From Burkholderiales bacterium 70-64 (lineage in GTDB: Bacteria; Pseudomonadota; Gammaproteobacteria; Burkholderiales; Burkholderiaceae_E): a DNA stretch of 64,000 nucleotides. Location: the NCBI GenBank assembly GCA_001898645.1, contig MKUQ01000016.1:124001-188000 (forward strand), given 5' to 3'. Under the pieces are notes generated by a model, which was not told the origin of the DNA, did no database searches, and saw nothing but the letters and a program-made list of their open reading frames with translations. Position numbers and translations under genes: made by a program. This document shows, piece by piece, positions 10,045 through 21,309 of the stretch; the first letter of the stretch is position 1, and every line of letters starts with the position of its first letter.

Positions 10045-11331
10045 ATGCAGGGACTGCATCTCACCGCCGATTTGTACGGCTGCCAATGCGACGCCACGCT
10101 GCTCACCGATGCTGACCGGCTCACCGCCCTGTGTGCCGGCGCGGTCGGTTCGGTCGGCCTGACGCTGGTTTCCGATAAATTCTTCACGTTTCCCGACTAC
10201 CAGGGCCAGCCCGGCGGCGTCACCGGCGCGGTGCTGCTGGCCGAATCGCACCTCGCCGTGCACACCTGGCCCGAGCGCAGCGGGGTCACGCTCGACGTCT
10301 ACGTCTGCAACTTCTCGACCGACAACTCGTCGAAGGCCGAGAAGCTGCTCGACGACCTGATCGTCGCCTTCTCGCCGCGCGAGCAGAACACCAACCGCAT
10401 CCTGCGCGGATCGGAAGACCCGCAGTCGCAGGCCGGCGAGCTGCTGATCGAATGGCTCAACGAGGACAGCGCCTTCGGGTTCCGCGCCGCGCGGCGCATC
10501 GAGACCGTGCGCACCCCCTACCAGACCCTCGAGGTCTTCGATACGCCGCAGTGGGGCCGCCTGTTCCGCCTCGACGGCTGCTACATGACCTCGGAGCGCG
10601 ACGAGTTCTTCTATCACGAGCCGATCGTCCATCCGGCAGCCATCGCGCATCCGAAGCCGGTCTCGGCGCTGGTGATCGGCGGCGGCGACGGGGGCTCGAG
10701 CGAGGAGCTGCTCAAGCACCCGTCGATCGAGCGCGTGGTGATGGCCGAGCTCGACGCGGAGGTGGTGCGCGTCGCGCGCAAGCACCTCGGCAGCGTGCAT
10801 CGCGGCGCCTTCGACGATGCGCGGCTGCAGGTCAGGATCGGCGACGGATGGGAGCTGGTCGAGGCGATGGCGCGCGCGGGCGAGGAACGATTCGATCTGG
10901 TGGTGCTCGACCTCACCGATCCCGACACGCCGGCCCATCGCCTGTACAGCGCCGATTTCCTGCGGATGCTGCAGCGCGTGATGAACCCGGGCGCCGCGGT
11001 CACCCTGCACATCGGTTCGCCGGTCTACCGGCCCGATGCCGTCGCGCGCCTGCTGCGCGAGGTCTCCTCGGTATTTTCCATCGTGCGCCCGCTCGGGGTG
11101 TTCGTGCCGCTGTACGGCGCCTACTGGGGCCTGTGCTGCGCCTCGAACTCGCTCGATCCGCTGGCGCTCGATGCAGCGGGCGTCGAGAAGCGCCTGCGCG
11201 AGCGCGGCATCGCGGGGCTGCGCTACTACAACGGCGATACCCATCGCGCGCTGTTCGCGCTGCCGAACTTCTATCGCGAGCTGCTGCCGGCGCGCGCGCA
11301 GGAGCGGCCCATCGAGGCGCTGGCGCGCTAG
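10045..11331 (+). CDS. fused S-adenosylmethionine decarboxylase - spermidine synthase
   Basis: Bifunctional polyamine enzyme of 428 residues. Residues 1 to about 120 form a class 1b AdoMet decarboxylase (SpeD): [11 protein letters not shown] with the self-cleavage pair Glu67-Ser68, whose serine becomes the pyruvoyl cofactor, plus His73 and Cys88 (DVYVCNF). From about residue 130 an aminopropyltransferase (SpeE) follows, with YQTLEVFDT, the binding loop [14 protein letters not shown], the acidic MAELDAEVV and the catalytic region [16 protein letters not shown]. The protein would make decarboxylated AdoMet and use it to convert putrescine to spermidine. Functional fusions of this type have been described in bacteria including Delftia. 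The usual DSTDP is DLTDP here. The ribosome site is weak and the leader is structured. Confidence 0.95.
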   Translation: MQGLHLTADLYGCQCDATLLTDADRLTALCAGAVGSVGLTLVSDKFFTFPDYQGQPGGVTGAVLLAESHLAVHTWPERSGVTLDVYVCNFSTDNSSKAEKLLDDLIVAFSPREQNTNRILRGSEDPQSQAGELLIEWLNEDSAFGFRAARRIETVRTPYQTLEVFDTPQWGRLFRLDGCYMTSERDEFFYHEPIVHPAAIAHPKPVSALVIGGGDGGSSEELLKHPSIERVVMAELDAEVVRVARKHLGSVHRGAFDDARLQVRIGDGWELVEAMARAGEERFDLVVLDLTDPDTPAHRLYSADFLRMLQRVMNPGAAVTLHIGSPVYRPDAVARLLREVSSVFSIVRPLGVFVPLYGAYWGLCCASNSLDPLALDAAGVEKRLRERGIAGLRYYNGDTHRALFALPNFYRELLPARAQERPIEALAR

Positions 11332-11389
11332 GGCGCCGAGCGCGGTGCCACGCACCGCCAGGCGCGCAACGCGCAGGAGAACCACCGGA

Positions 11390-12136
11390 ATGCGGCCCCG
11401 CGCGCTGATCGCCGCGCCGCCCGGCGACGCGCTGGCGAGCGGGCAGCCCCACCAGCTCGATGAACGCCAGTCGCACCACCTGGTGCGGGTGCTGCGGCTC
11501 GCCGAGGGCGCCGCGCTCGAGTGCTTCGACGGCGCCGGCGCCCGCTTCGAGGCGCACGTCGAACGGGCCGACCCGAAGGCCTGCCGGGTCCGGCTCGGCG
11601 CGCGCCTGCAGGCCGACACCGAGAGCGCCCTGCACATCACCCTTGCGCAGTGCATCGCCACCGCCGAGCGCATGGACTGGGCCATCGAGAAGGCGGTCGA
11701 GCTCGGCGTGCAGGCGATCCAGCCGCTGCAGTCGGCGCGTGCGCAGGTGCGGCTCGATGCCGCACGGGCGCGGCGCCGCCACGATCACTGGCAGCGCATC
11801 ATCGAGGCGGCCTGCATGCAGTGCGGGCGCGACCGCCTTCCCTCGCTCGCTGCCGCGCTGCCCTTCGATCGCTGGATCGAGGGCCTCGATCGAGAGGCCG
11901 GCGAGCTGCGCATCGTGCTCGATCCGCGGGCCGAGACGCGGCTGTCGCAGCTGCGCATCGAGCATTCGCGCCCGATCACGCTGCTGGTCGGCCCGGAATC
12001 GGGATTCGCGCCCGAGGAGCTGCGCGCCGCGGCCGAGGCGGGTTTCGCGGCCGTGCGCCTCGGGCCGCGCGTGCTGCGCACCGAGACTGCCGGGCTGGCG
12101 GCGATCGCCGCGCTGCAGGCGCTCGCGGGCGAGTAG
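11390..12136 (+). CDS. rsmE: 16S rRNA (uracil(1498)-N3)-methyltransferase
   Basis: SPOUT-class RNA methyltransferase of 248 residues that methylates U1498 of 16S rRNA. The start at 11390 follows a caggaga site and gives the normal length. The N-terminal PUA-like part has HHLVRVLRLAEGA; the catalytic part has IEKAVELGVQAIQPL, IIEAACMQCGRDRLP and the knotted SAM-binding region LLVGPESGFAPEEL with RLGPRVLRTETAGLAAI at the C terminus, all standard RsmE landmarks. It lies 58 bp after the polyamine gene on the same strand and may be cotranscribed, although the functions are unrelated. Confidence 0.96.
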   Translation: MRPRALIAAPPGDALASGQPHQLDERQSHHLVRVLRLAEGAALECFDGAGARFEAHVERADPKACRVRLGARLQADTESALHITLAQCIATAERMDWAIEKAVELGVQAIQPLQSARAQVRLDAARARRRHDHWQRIIEAACMQCGRDRLPSLAAALPFDRWIEGLDREAGELRIVLDPRAETRLSQLRIEHSRPITLLVGPESGFAPEELRAAAEAGFAAVRLGPRVLRTETAGLAAIAALQALAGE

Positions 12137-12166
12137 GGCCTGGTCACGGGCCCTGGTGATCGCCGG

Positions 12167-12589
12167 TCAGCGCGCGGGCGCGCACACCGAATAGAACACG
12201 CGAAACGCGGTCTTGCGGTCGAAGAAGAAATCCGCCGCATCGCGGAACACGTCGAGGAGCGCGTCGCGCGCCTTGCTGTCGAAGTCGGCGGTATCCGGAA
12301 GGTTCTCGAGAAAAACCAGGAATCCCGGCTGCTCGGCATCGCCGGGCGGCTCGAGGTCGGTGACGCTGTCGTAGAGCGCGTCGAGGTTGTGGCCGAAGTG
12401 CGCCGGCAGGGCGAACGACCTGGCGATCGTCGACAGCACCGCGCGCTTGTCGCGGGCGCGCGAGAAGTCGGCTTCGAGCAGGCGCTGGTCGGCGCGGGCG
12501 GCGGCACGACGCAAGGCCTCCCGATCGTACGCGCTCAGGGGCAACACGGCCTGCGGCGGGATATTGCTGAGCGTGCTCACTGGACTCAC
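12167..12589 (-). CDS. barstar-family RNase inhibitor
   Basis: Cytoplasmic protein of up to 140 residues. The core DKRAVLSTIARSFALPAHFGHN followed by LDALYDSVTDL is the barstar signature: the helix and loop that plug a barnase-type active site. The C-terminal FLVFLENLP and LLDVFRDAADFFFD complete the fold. It starts at a GTG (12589); a second GTG three codons later is an alternative. Its gene follows a secreted guanyl-specific RNase gene after only 3 bp, so the two are almost certainly cotranscribed as a nuclease and immunity pair that protects the producer before export. Confidence 0.93.
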   Translation of the reverse strand: MSPVSTLSNIPPQAVLPLSAYDREALRRAAARADQRLLEADFSRARDKRAVLSTIARSFALPAHFGHNLDALYDSVTDLEPPGDAEQPGFLVFLENLPDTADFDSKARDALLDVFRDAADFFFDRKTAFRVFYSVCAPAR

Positions 12590-12592
12590 TCC

Positions 12593-12988
12593 CTAGGGCC
12601 TGTTCACCCTGATGCGGCGAAAGCTGCGGTAGTGGTCGCCGGTGTAGTAGTACTCGTCCGAAACGCGCGCATCGCCGCCGGCGACGATGCGCCGTGCGCC
12701 GCGATCGCGCGCGCCCGGGCTGGGCACCGTGTACTCGGTGTAGTAGCCGCGCCGGCGCTGCGGCAGCAGCCCCTCGCGATTGAAGAAGATGGTGCCGTCC
12801 TTGGCATGCGGGAACGGGCCGCCGTGGCGGATGCGCGTCAGCGTCTCGCCCGCTTGCGGCGGCAGCTCCCCGAGCGCCACCCACTCCACGACGGGCGCGA
12901 CGGGCTCGCGCGCATGCACCGCCGACGCCAGCGACAGCGCAAACAGCAGGATCCATCGCAACACCGCAAGCCACGGGCGCCCGTTCAT
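12593..12988 (-). CDS. secreted guanyl-specific ribonuclease (barnase / N1-T1 family)
   Basis: Exported RNase of 131 residues. A signal peptide (WLAVLRWILLFALSLASAVHA) is followed by a mature domain of about 105 residues. The catalytic set matches barnase: Glu85 in YYTEYTVPSPG, Arg99/Arg100 in RGARRIV, and His119 in YYTGDHYRSFRRI. GGPFPHAKDGTIFFNREGLL is the substrate-binding strand region. It would cleave single-stranded RNA after guanosine outside the cytoplasm, for nutrient scavenging or competition. The stop codon lies inside a short repeated motif (GGGTGAACAGGCCC, coding strand) and the barstar-like gene starts 3 bp further on. Confidence 0.93.
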   Translation of the reverse strand: MNGRPWLAVLRWILLFALSLASAVHAREPVAPVVEWVALGELPPQAGETLTRIRHGGPFPHAKDGTIFFNREGLLPQRRRGYYTEYTVPSPGARDRGARRIVAGGDARVSDEYYYTGDHYRSFRRIRVNRP

Positions 12989-13033
12989 GCGCCCTATGCT
13001 AAAGCAGAACCCGCCGAGCGGATACGCGCGCGT

Positions 13034-15565
13034 TCAGGCCGCCTCGGGCTGCGCGATCGCGTCGATGGCCCGGTCGAGGGTGCTCGCCGGATCGACGCGC
13101 CGCGCCCGGCCCGACTCGAACATCCCGGCCAGCTCGCTGCGGCTGAGCGAGCGACCCACGTCGGGAAAGCGCGTGAGCACGTAGAGCTTGCGCGTCGGGC
13201 TGATCCAGGCGAGCTTGAGTGCGCGCGCGGCGCCGTCGGCCTCGACGATCTCGACCAGGTCGCCGCGCACCAAGGCGTCGACGCGCGCCTCGCCGGCGCT
13301 GGGCGAGGACAGCGTGCGGTCGCGGCGCGCCGACGGCGGCTGCCCGCCGGACGTTCCGCCGGCATGCACTGCGCCGGCATGCCCCGCGCCGGCGGCGGGC
13401 TCCCCGGCAGCACCAGCGGCGGGGCCGCCTGCAAACGCGGCGCCGGCATGCCCGATGCCCGCCTGGCCCGCCGCGGCCCGACCCGTTGCGCCGGTCGCCG
13501 GGGCGCTCGCATGCGCCTGACCGGCCGCCGGCGCGGCCGGCGCCTCGAAGCGGACCTGTCCGTCGGCCGACATCCGCACCGCGCTAGGCGTCGTGGGGCG
13601 CGGGCGCGACGGGTTGAGCTTGGCGTCCTGGATCGAGCGCGTGTGCCACTGCAGCAGCTCGTTGAAGAAGCGCTCGCGCTCGGCCGGCTCGATGCCCACC
13701 GATTGCAGGCCCTTGGTCAGGCCGCCGATCAGCCGGGGCAGCAGCGAGGCCAGCTTCGCGATGTCCTCGGGCGCCTTCGGCGCGACGCTCCAGATGAGCA
13801 GCTCGCCGGCATGCAGCGAATCGCTCCAGCTGGCGGGCGCGCCCTGGCCGTCGACCCGCGCATGGGCGAGCGCGCGCGACCACCACCGGTAGAGGAACTC
13901 GCGCACGAAGGCCGGCGTCACCGGATCGATGCGCAGGGCGATCTCGGCGCGCGCCTCCTCCTGCGCCAGCGTGAGCGCCTCGAGGCGCTCGGCCTCGCGG
14001 GTCAGCTCGACCATGCGCGCGGCACGGCGCTCGCTCTCGGCATGGGCGAGCAGATCGAGCCGATCCATCGACTCTTCGAAGGTCGACAGGTCGCTGTCGA
14101 AGTGCTCGATGATCCAGTCGACGATGCCGGCAATGCCGTCGACCAGCGTCGATCCGTGCGCGACGTCGGCATCGGGATCGGTGGCCAGGTCGGAGATGCG
14201 GTCGATGAGCCGGCGCATCGGATGCTGGCGGCGCGCGAAGAAGCTGCGGTCGATGAGCGCCGCCTTCACCGCCACCACCTGCAGGCGCAGCAGCTGCTGC
14301 TTGACCGCGTCCGGCAGGCGCCGGTCGGCATAGATGTAGTCGAACACCAGCGACACGATCTCGACGGTCAGCTGGTCGAGCGCCGAACCCTTGTCGCGCA
14401 CCTGGTCGAGCATCTGCGTCGCCAGCGGCGCTCCGCCGGCGGGCGGCGGCATCGCCTGCATCGAGTGCAGCGCCTGGATGACCGGCGGGTCGACCGAGGG
14501 CACCGGCAGATCGGCCATGCCGAAGGTGCCCGGATCCGAGAGCAGGCGCGCAGCCGAACGGCGCGCCGAAGGCTGGCCGGCCGAGATCTGCCGGATCAGC
14601 TCGGTGAACGCTTCGAGCCCCGGCTTGCCGTCCGGGGCGCCCGGCCCGCCGGCTGCGCCGCCGCCCGGACCGTCGAAGCCCCAGCCGCCGGCCGCGCCCG
14701 CGGGCAGCGCGACGCCGCCGGCCTCGCCGCCATATCCCGCTGCACCATGGCCTGCCGCACCGTAGGCCATCGCACCGTGCCCTGCTGCGGCGGCTCCGGG
14801 CGCGCCGGCATCGGCGGCCCGCTCGGTGCGGCGGGCGCCGGGGGCGGTCTGCACGCGGGGCTTGATCTTCGGCAGGATGCGATTGGTGCGCAGGCGCTCG
14901 TTGACGCTCGAATAGACCTGGTTGAGGTTCGCCGAGACGTGCGGCTCGAAGGCCTGCAGCAGCGCCGACCTGACCTCGGCCGCCGGCGCGAGCTCGTCCA
15001 GCGTCTGGCGCAGCGCCTCGAACACCGCCTCGGGGGAGGCCGGATGCTCGTCCTCCTCGAACCAGTCGCGGTCGAGCAGCGCCGCCAGGCGCGCGCGCAC
15101 GCCGAGCACCTCGTCGGGGTCGAGCTTGTTGCGGGCACGCTGCACTATCCGGTCCACCGCGATACGGCCGTCGATCGCCTCGTCGCCGACCAGCGACAGC
15201 TCCTCGGCCGCCACCGTCTCGTGCGCGGGCGCGGCGCGATCGAACATGCGCCGCTCGAACAGATCGGAGAACGACTGGCGGAAGCGCAGCTCGATCTCGG
15301 AGCGGTGCATGCGCACCAGCGAGACCGCATCGAGCATGGCCTGCTGCGCGTCGCGCCGCGCTTCCTTGAGCGCGGTCTCGGTCAACTCTTCGCTGATGCG
15401 GTCGAGGGCCTCGCCGATGACGCGCGCCAGCCGCGAGACCACCATGTCGCGGCAGTCCTCGAGCAGCTCGAAGCGCCGTCGCGGCTCGACCGCCACACGC
15501 GTCTCGTCGTCGTCGATGGCGGAGGTCGTTTCGCGAAGGTCGGCAGGCATGGGGTCGGGCGGCAC
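13034..15565 (-). CDS. DUF1631 family protein
   Basis: Large soluble protein of 843 residues that matches the DUF1631 family of beta- and gammaproteobacteria, whose function is not settled. The N-terminal part (RRRFELLEDCRDMVVSRLAR, RFRQSFSDLFERRMF) and the central RQHPMRRLIDRISDLA, the most recognisable DUF1631 segment, are present. Between them and near the C terminus lie low-complexity alanine/glycine-rich linkers of 60-90 residues (for example AAGAAGEPAAGAGHAGA). The last 100 residues (RGDLVEIVEADGAARALKLAWI) resemble a small beta-barrel, possibly PilZ-like; that is only an impression. It stands alone, about 50 bp from the RNase gene. Confidence 0.85.
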   Translation of the reverse strand: MPPDPMPADLRETTSAIDDDETRVAVEPRRRFELLEDCRDMVVSRLARVIGEALDRISEELTETALKEARRDAQQAMLDAVSLVRMHRSEIELRFRQSFSDLFERRMFDRAAPAHETVAAEELSLVGDEAIDGRIAVDRIVQRARNKLDPDEVLGVRARLAALLDRDWFEEDEHPASPEAVFEALRQTLDELAPAAEVRSALLQAFEPHVSANLNQVYSSVNERLRTNRILPKIKPRVQTAPGARRTERAADAGAPGAAAAGHGAMAYGAAGHGAAGYGGEAGGVALPAGAAGGWGFDGPGGGAAGGPGAPDGKPGLEAFTELIRQISAGQPSARRSAARLLSDPGTFGMADLPVPSVDPPVIQALHSMQAMPPPAGGAPLATQMLDQVRDKGSALDQLTVEIVSLVFDYIYADRRLPDAVKQQLLRLQVVAVKAALIDRSFFARRQHPMRRLIDRISDLATDPDADVAHGSTLVDGIAGIVDWIIEHFDSDLSTFEESMDRLDLLAHAESERRAARMVELTREAERLEALTLAQEEARAEIALRIDPVTPAFVREFLYRWWSRALAHARVDGQGAPASWSDSLHAGELLIWSVAPKAPEDIAKLASLLPRLIGGLTKGLQSVGIEPAERERFFNELLQWHTRSIQDAKLNPSRPRPTTPSAVRMSADGQVRFEAPAAPAAGQAHASAPATGATGRAAAGQAGIGHAGAAFAGGPAAGAAGEPAAGAGHAGAVHAGGTSGGQPPSARRDRTLSSPSAGEARVDALVRGDLVEIVEADGAARALKLAWISPTRKLYVLTRFPDVGRSLSRSELAGMFESGRARRVDPASTLDRAIDAIAQPEAA

Positions 15566-15730
15566 AGGCGGCGCAGCGCGCGCATCAACACGGACACCTA
15601 TGCATGCTAGAGGTCGCCCCGCCGGGCGGTCAACGAATCGGAGATGAGCGGCGACCCGTGCACCCGGTGCGATCGTCCTCCGCCGACGAACGGCGGATGC
15701 GGCGGCATCGGCGGTGGTGTCGGCGGCGGC

Positions 15731-18010
<2,280 letters not shown>

Positions 18011-18077
18011 GAATGCCTGTTGCGCCACCGCAAACTGCAAGCATAACCGGCCGGCGCGGCCGGATGCGCGCCGCGGG

Positions 18078-21000
18078 TCAATCGGCGCCGGCAGGCGGCG
18101 ATGGCCCCTCGGCGCCCGCCGGCGCCAGGGCCAGCTCCAGCACCCGCGCCACGTGCAGCGCCTCGCGCTGCGCGCCGTCGGCGATCTGGCGGCGGCAGCT
18201 CGCGCCGTCGGCGACGATCAGGTCGCCGGGCCCGGCTGCGCGCACCGCCGGCAGCAGCGCCAGCTCCCCCATCTTCATCGACACCGCCCGGTGCTCGGCT
18301 TCGTAGCCGAAGGCGCCCGCCATGCCGCAGCAGCCCGCTTCGATCGTCTCCACGGCCAGCGACGGGATCAGCCCGAGCACGACCTCGATCGGGCGCATCG
18401 CATCGAAGGCCTTCTGGTGGCAGTGCCCGTGCAGCAGCGCGCGCCGCTGCGGCAGCGGCCGCAGGCGCAGCCCGAGACGGCCGGCGGCGTGCTCGCGCGC
18501 GAGGAACTCCTCGAACAGCAGCGCCTGCGCAGACAGCGCGACGGCGGCCTCGCCCAGCCCGAGCGCGAGGAACTCGTCGCGCATGGTCAGCAGGCAGGCG
18601 GGCTCGATGCCGACCACCGCGACGCCGCGCTGCACCCATGGCGCCAGGGCCGCCAGGGTGCGGCGCGCCTCGGCGCGCGCCTCGTCGACCAGGCCGGTGG
18701 ACAGGAAGGTGCGCCCGCAGCACAGCGGACGCTCCGGCTGCGCATCGCCGGCGGCGGGACGCGCGACGTGCACGCGATAGCCGCCGGCCTCCAGGACGCG
18801 GCGCGCGGCGCGCAGGTTGTCCGGCTCGAAGTAGTCGTCGAAGGTGTCGGCCCACAGCACGACCTCGCGCCCGCCTCCGTTCCCGTCGTCGCCGTGCCCC
18901 GCATCGGGCCGGCGCGCGGCGCGGGCCGGCTCGGTGCGCGTGAAGACGTCGCGGCGCCACACCGGCAGGCGGCGCGCCGCCGCCAGGCCGAGGATGCGTT
19001 CGCTCAGCCGCGCCAGGCCGGGGACGCGGTCGCGCAGGTTGGCCAACCCGTGCAGCCGCGCGGCCCACGGCGCGTAGCGCGGCAGGTACGCCACCAGCCG
19101 TTCGCGCCAGGGCAGCCCATGCCGCCGGCGATAGTGATGGAGGAACTCGGTCTTCATGCGCGTCATGTCGACGCCGGCCGGGCACTCGCGCCGGCAACCC
19201 TTGCAGCCGACGCACAGCGCCAGGGTGTCGAACAGCGCCTGCGAGCCCAGCGCGTCGTCGCCGAGCCGGCCCGAGAGGGCCAGCCGCAGGGTGTTGGCGC
19301 GCCCGCGCGTGGAGTCGCGCTCGTCGCGGGTCGCACGGTAGCTCGGGCACATGGTACCGGCGTCGAGCTTGCGGCAGCGGCCGTTGCCGTCGCACCTCTC
19401 GACGGCCTTGGCGTAGCCGCGCGCGGGATCGCCGCCGCTGCCCGGGGCGCCGACGCGCCCGGTGAGCGCATCGACGCCCACGTCCCAGGCCGACCAGTCG
19501 AGCGCGGTGTCGAGCGGCGCGGGAGCATGGCCGGGAGCGAAGCGCAGCAGGGAGGCGTCGTCCACGCGCGGCACGCGCACGATCTTGCCGGGGTTCATCA
19601 GCCCCGCCGGATCGAACAGGTCCTTCACCTGCTCGAAGGCGTGCGTCAGCCGCGGCCCGAACTGCCGGCGCACGCGCTCGCCGCGCGCCAGCCCGTCGCC
19701 GTGCCCGCCGGAGAAGACGCCCTGGCAGCGGCGCACCAGCTGCGCGACCTCGTCGGCGATGGCGCGCATCTCCGCCGCGCCGCCGTCGGAGCCGCCGCGA
19801 CGCAGGTCGAGGACAGGCCGCACGTGCAGCACGCCGACCGCGGCATGCCCATGCCAGACGGCGCGCACGCCGTGGCGTTCGAGCACCTCCGCCACGCCCT
19901 CGGCGTATCCGGCCAGGTGCTCCAGCGGCACGGCGCAGTCCTCGATGAAGGGCAGCGGCCTGGCGTCGCCCGGGGGGTGCAGGAGGGCATCCAGGCCTGC
20001 CCTGCGCGCGGCCCACAGCGCACGCTGCGCCGCCTCGCCGGTCACCTCGGCCATGCTGCACGGCTGGCCGAGATCGCCCATCGCCTCGGCCAGCCGCGCC
20101 AGCCGCTCGCGTGCTGCGGCGGGTTCGTCGCCGTAGAACTCGACCAGCAGGACCGCCTCGGGCGCGCGGCCGGCGGGCCCGGCCAGCACGCGATCGACGG
20201 CCGGCCGCAGCGCGGGCTCGGCGCGCGCGCGCTCGAGCATCGTGCGGTCGGCCAGCTCGAGCGCCGAAGGTTCGAGCGTCACGATGCGGGGCACGGCTTG
20301 CAGCGCCGCGCGCAGGGCCGGAAAGCCCATCACCGCGAGCGCGCGCGCCTTCGGCAGAGGCGCGAGGCGCAGCACCAGGCGGCGGAACCATGCCAGCGTG
20401 CCTTCGGAGCCCACCAGCAGGTGCGCCAGGTTGACCGAGCCGTCGGCGGTGTACGGACGCACCGACTGCGGATGGAACACGTCGAGGTTGTAGCCCCCGA
20501 CCCGGCACGCGAGCCTGGGCCATGCGCGCCCGATCTCGTCGCGCTCGCGCGCGGCCAGCTCGAACAGCTTCGCGACCAGCTCGCCGCTGCGCCCCGAGGC
20601 GAGCGGACGCGCGGCCGCGGCGCCGAAGGGTCCGAAGTGCTCGACCGTGCCGTCGGACAGGATCGCGTCGATGCCGAGCACGTTGTGCACCATGTTGCCG
20701 TGGACGATGGAACGCGCGCCGCCGGCGTTGGTGGCGGCCATGCCGCCGAGCGTGGCCTGCGCCGAGCTCGAGATGTCGATCGGGAACCACAGGCCGTGCG
20801 GCTCGAGGAACGCGTTGAGCCGGTCGAGCACGATGCCGGGCTGCACCTCGACGGTCATCGCCTGCGGATCGAAGGCGGTGATCGCGTTCAGGTGCCGGCT
20901 GTGGTCGATGACCAGCGCTTCGCCGATGCTCTGGCCGCACAGGCTGGTGCCGGCGCCGCGCGGCAGGATGGGCACGCGCATCTCGCGCGCCAAGTCGATC

Positions 21001-21182
21001 GCGGCGAAGACGTCGGCTTCGTCGGCCGGCACGACGACGCCCACCGGATCGATCTGGTAGATCGACGCATCGCTCGCATAGCGGCCGCGCGAGGCCGCGT
21101 CGAACAGCACGTCGCCTCGGAGCACCGTGCGCAAGCGCCGGGCGAGCCGGCTGCGCTGCGGCGATGTGTCGATACGTTGCAT
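18078..21182 (-). CDS. FAD-binding and Fe-S oxidoreductase, YdiJ / D-2-hydroxyacid dehydrogenase type
   Basis: Single chain of 1034 residues (from MQRIDTSPQRSRL at 21182) combining three parts. First an FAD-binding PCMH domain (PVGVVVPADEADVFAAI, ILPRGAGTSLCGQSIGEAL), then the FAD-oxidase C-terminal domain with WHGHAAVGVLHVRP and SGGHGDGLARG, then an Fe-S and CCG part with CVGCKGCRRECPAGVDM and ETIEAGCCGMAGAFGY. E. coli YdiJ has this composition and length and was shown to act on D-2-hydroxyglutarate; relatives oxidise D-lactate or other 2-hydroxyacids. The electron acceptor is probably in the membrane. An upstream ATG at 21263 is less likely because the added residues look random. Confidence 0.9.
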   Translation of the reverse strand: MQRIDTSPQRSRLARRLRTVLRGDVLFDAASRGRYASDASIYQIDPVGVVVPADEADVFAAIDLAREMRVPILPRGAGTSLCGQSIGEALVIDHSRHLNAITAFDPQAMTVEVQPGIVLDRLNAFLEPHGLWFPIDISSSAQATLGGMAATNAGGARSIVHGNMVHNVLGIDAILSDGTVEHFGPFGAAAARPLASGRSGELVAKLFELAARERDEIGRAWPRLACRVGGYNLDVFHPQSVRPYTADGSVNLAHLLVGSEGTLAWFRRLVLRLAPLPKARALAVMGFPALRAALQAVPRIVTLEPSALELADRTMLERARAEPALRPAVDRVLAGPAGRAPEAVLLVEFYGDEPAAARERLARLAEAMGDLGQPCSMAEVTGEAAQRALWAARRAGLDALLHPPGDARPLPFIEDCAVPLEHLAGYAEGVAEVLERHGVRAVWHGHAAVGVLHVRPVLDLRRGGSDGGAAEMRAIADEVAQLVRRCQGVFSGGHGDGLARGERVRRQFGPRLTHAFEQVKDLFDPAGLMNPGKIVRVPRVDDASLLRFAPGHAPAPLDTALDWSAWDVGVDALTGRVGAPGSGGDPARGYAKAVERCDGNGRCRKLDAGTMCPSYRATRDERDSTRGRANTLRLALSGRLGDDALGSQALFDTLALCVGCKGCRRECPAGVDMTRMKTEFLHHYRRRHGLPWRERLVAYLPRYAPWAARLHGLANLRDRVPGLARLSERILGLAAARRLPVWRRDVFTRTEPARAARRPDAGHGDDGNGGGREVVLWADTFDDYFEPDNLRAARRVLEAGGYRVHVARPAAGDAQPERPLCCGRTFLSTGLVDEARAEARRTLAALAPWVQRGVAVVGIEPACLLTMRDEFLALGLGEAAVALSAQALLFEEFLAREHAAGRLGLRLRPLPQRRALLHGHCHQKAFDAMRPIEVVLGLIPSLAVETIEAGCCGMAGAFGYEAEHRAVSMKMGELALLPAVRAAGPGDLIVADGASCRRQIADGAQREALHVARVLELALAPAGAEGPSPPAGAD

Positions 21183-21279
21183 GCGGGATCCGGAACCGCC
21201 CGCGAGAGCCCGCAGGCCCGGGCGCGGGCCCGGCACTGTTGCACACAACGTCGCGGGTCGCAAGCCGCTGCGGCCCGTT

Positions 21280-21303
21280 GCAGCCGCCCCACCGGGCGGC
21301 TGC
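21280..21303. terminator. 10-bp perfect stem-loop after the Bug gene
   Basis: GCAGCCGCCC (21280-21289) and GGGCGGCTGC (21294-21303) form a perfect 10-bp stem with a 4-base loop, 6 bases beyond the stop of the Bug gene on the minus strand. No T-run follows, so it may be a factor-assisted terminator or a 3-prime end stabiliser. It closes the IclR to Bug operon and separates it from the YdiJ-like gene. Confidence 0.55.
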
Positions 21304-21309
21304 GGGAGG

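Noticed and set aside
9806..10162. Small plus-strand frames (118 and 84 codons) before speDE
   Set aside because: They overlap the speDE start in other frames, have no ribosome site, and cover hairpin-rich DNA.
12389..15610. Plus-strand open frame of 1073 codons
   Set aside because: Antisense to the RNase and DUF1631 genes, with low-complexity Arg/Gly/His/Ala composition.
21183..21263. Extension of the YdiJ-like gene to an upstream ATG
   Set aside because: The extra 27 residues are Pro/Gly/Arg-rich and unlike the family; the start at 21182 fits the known N terminus.
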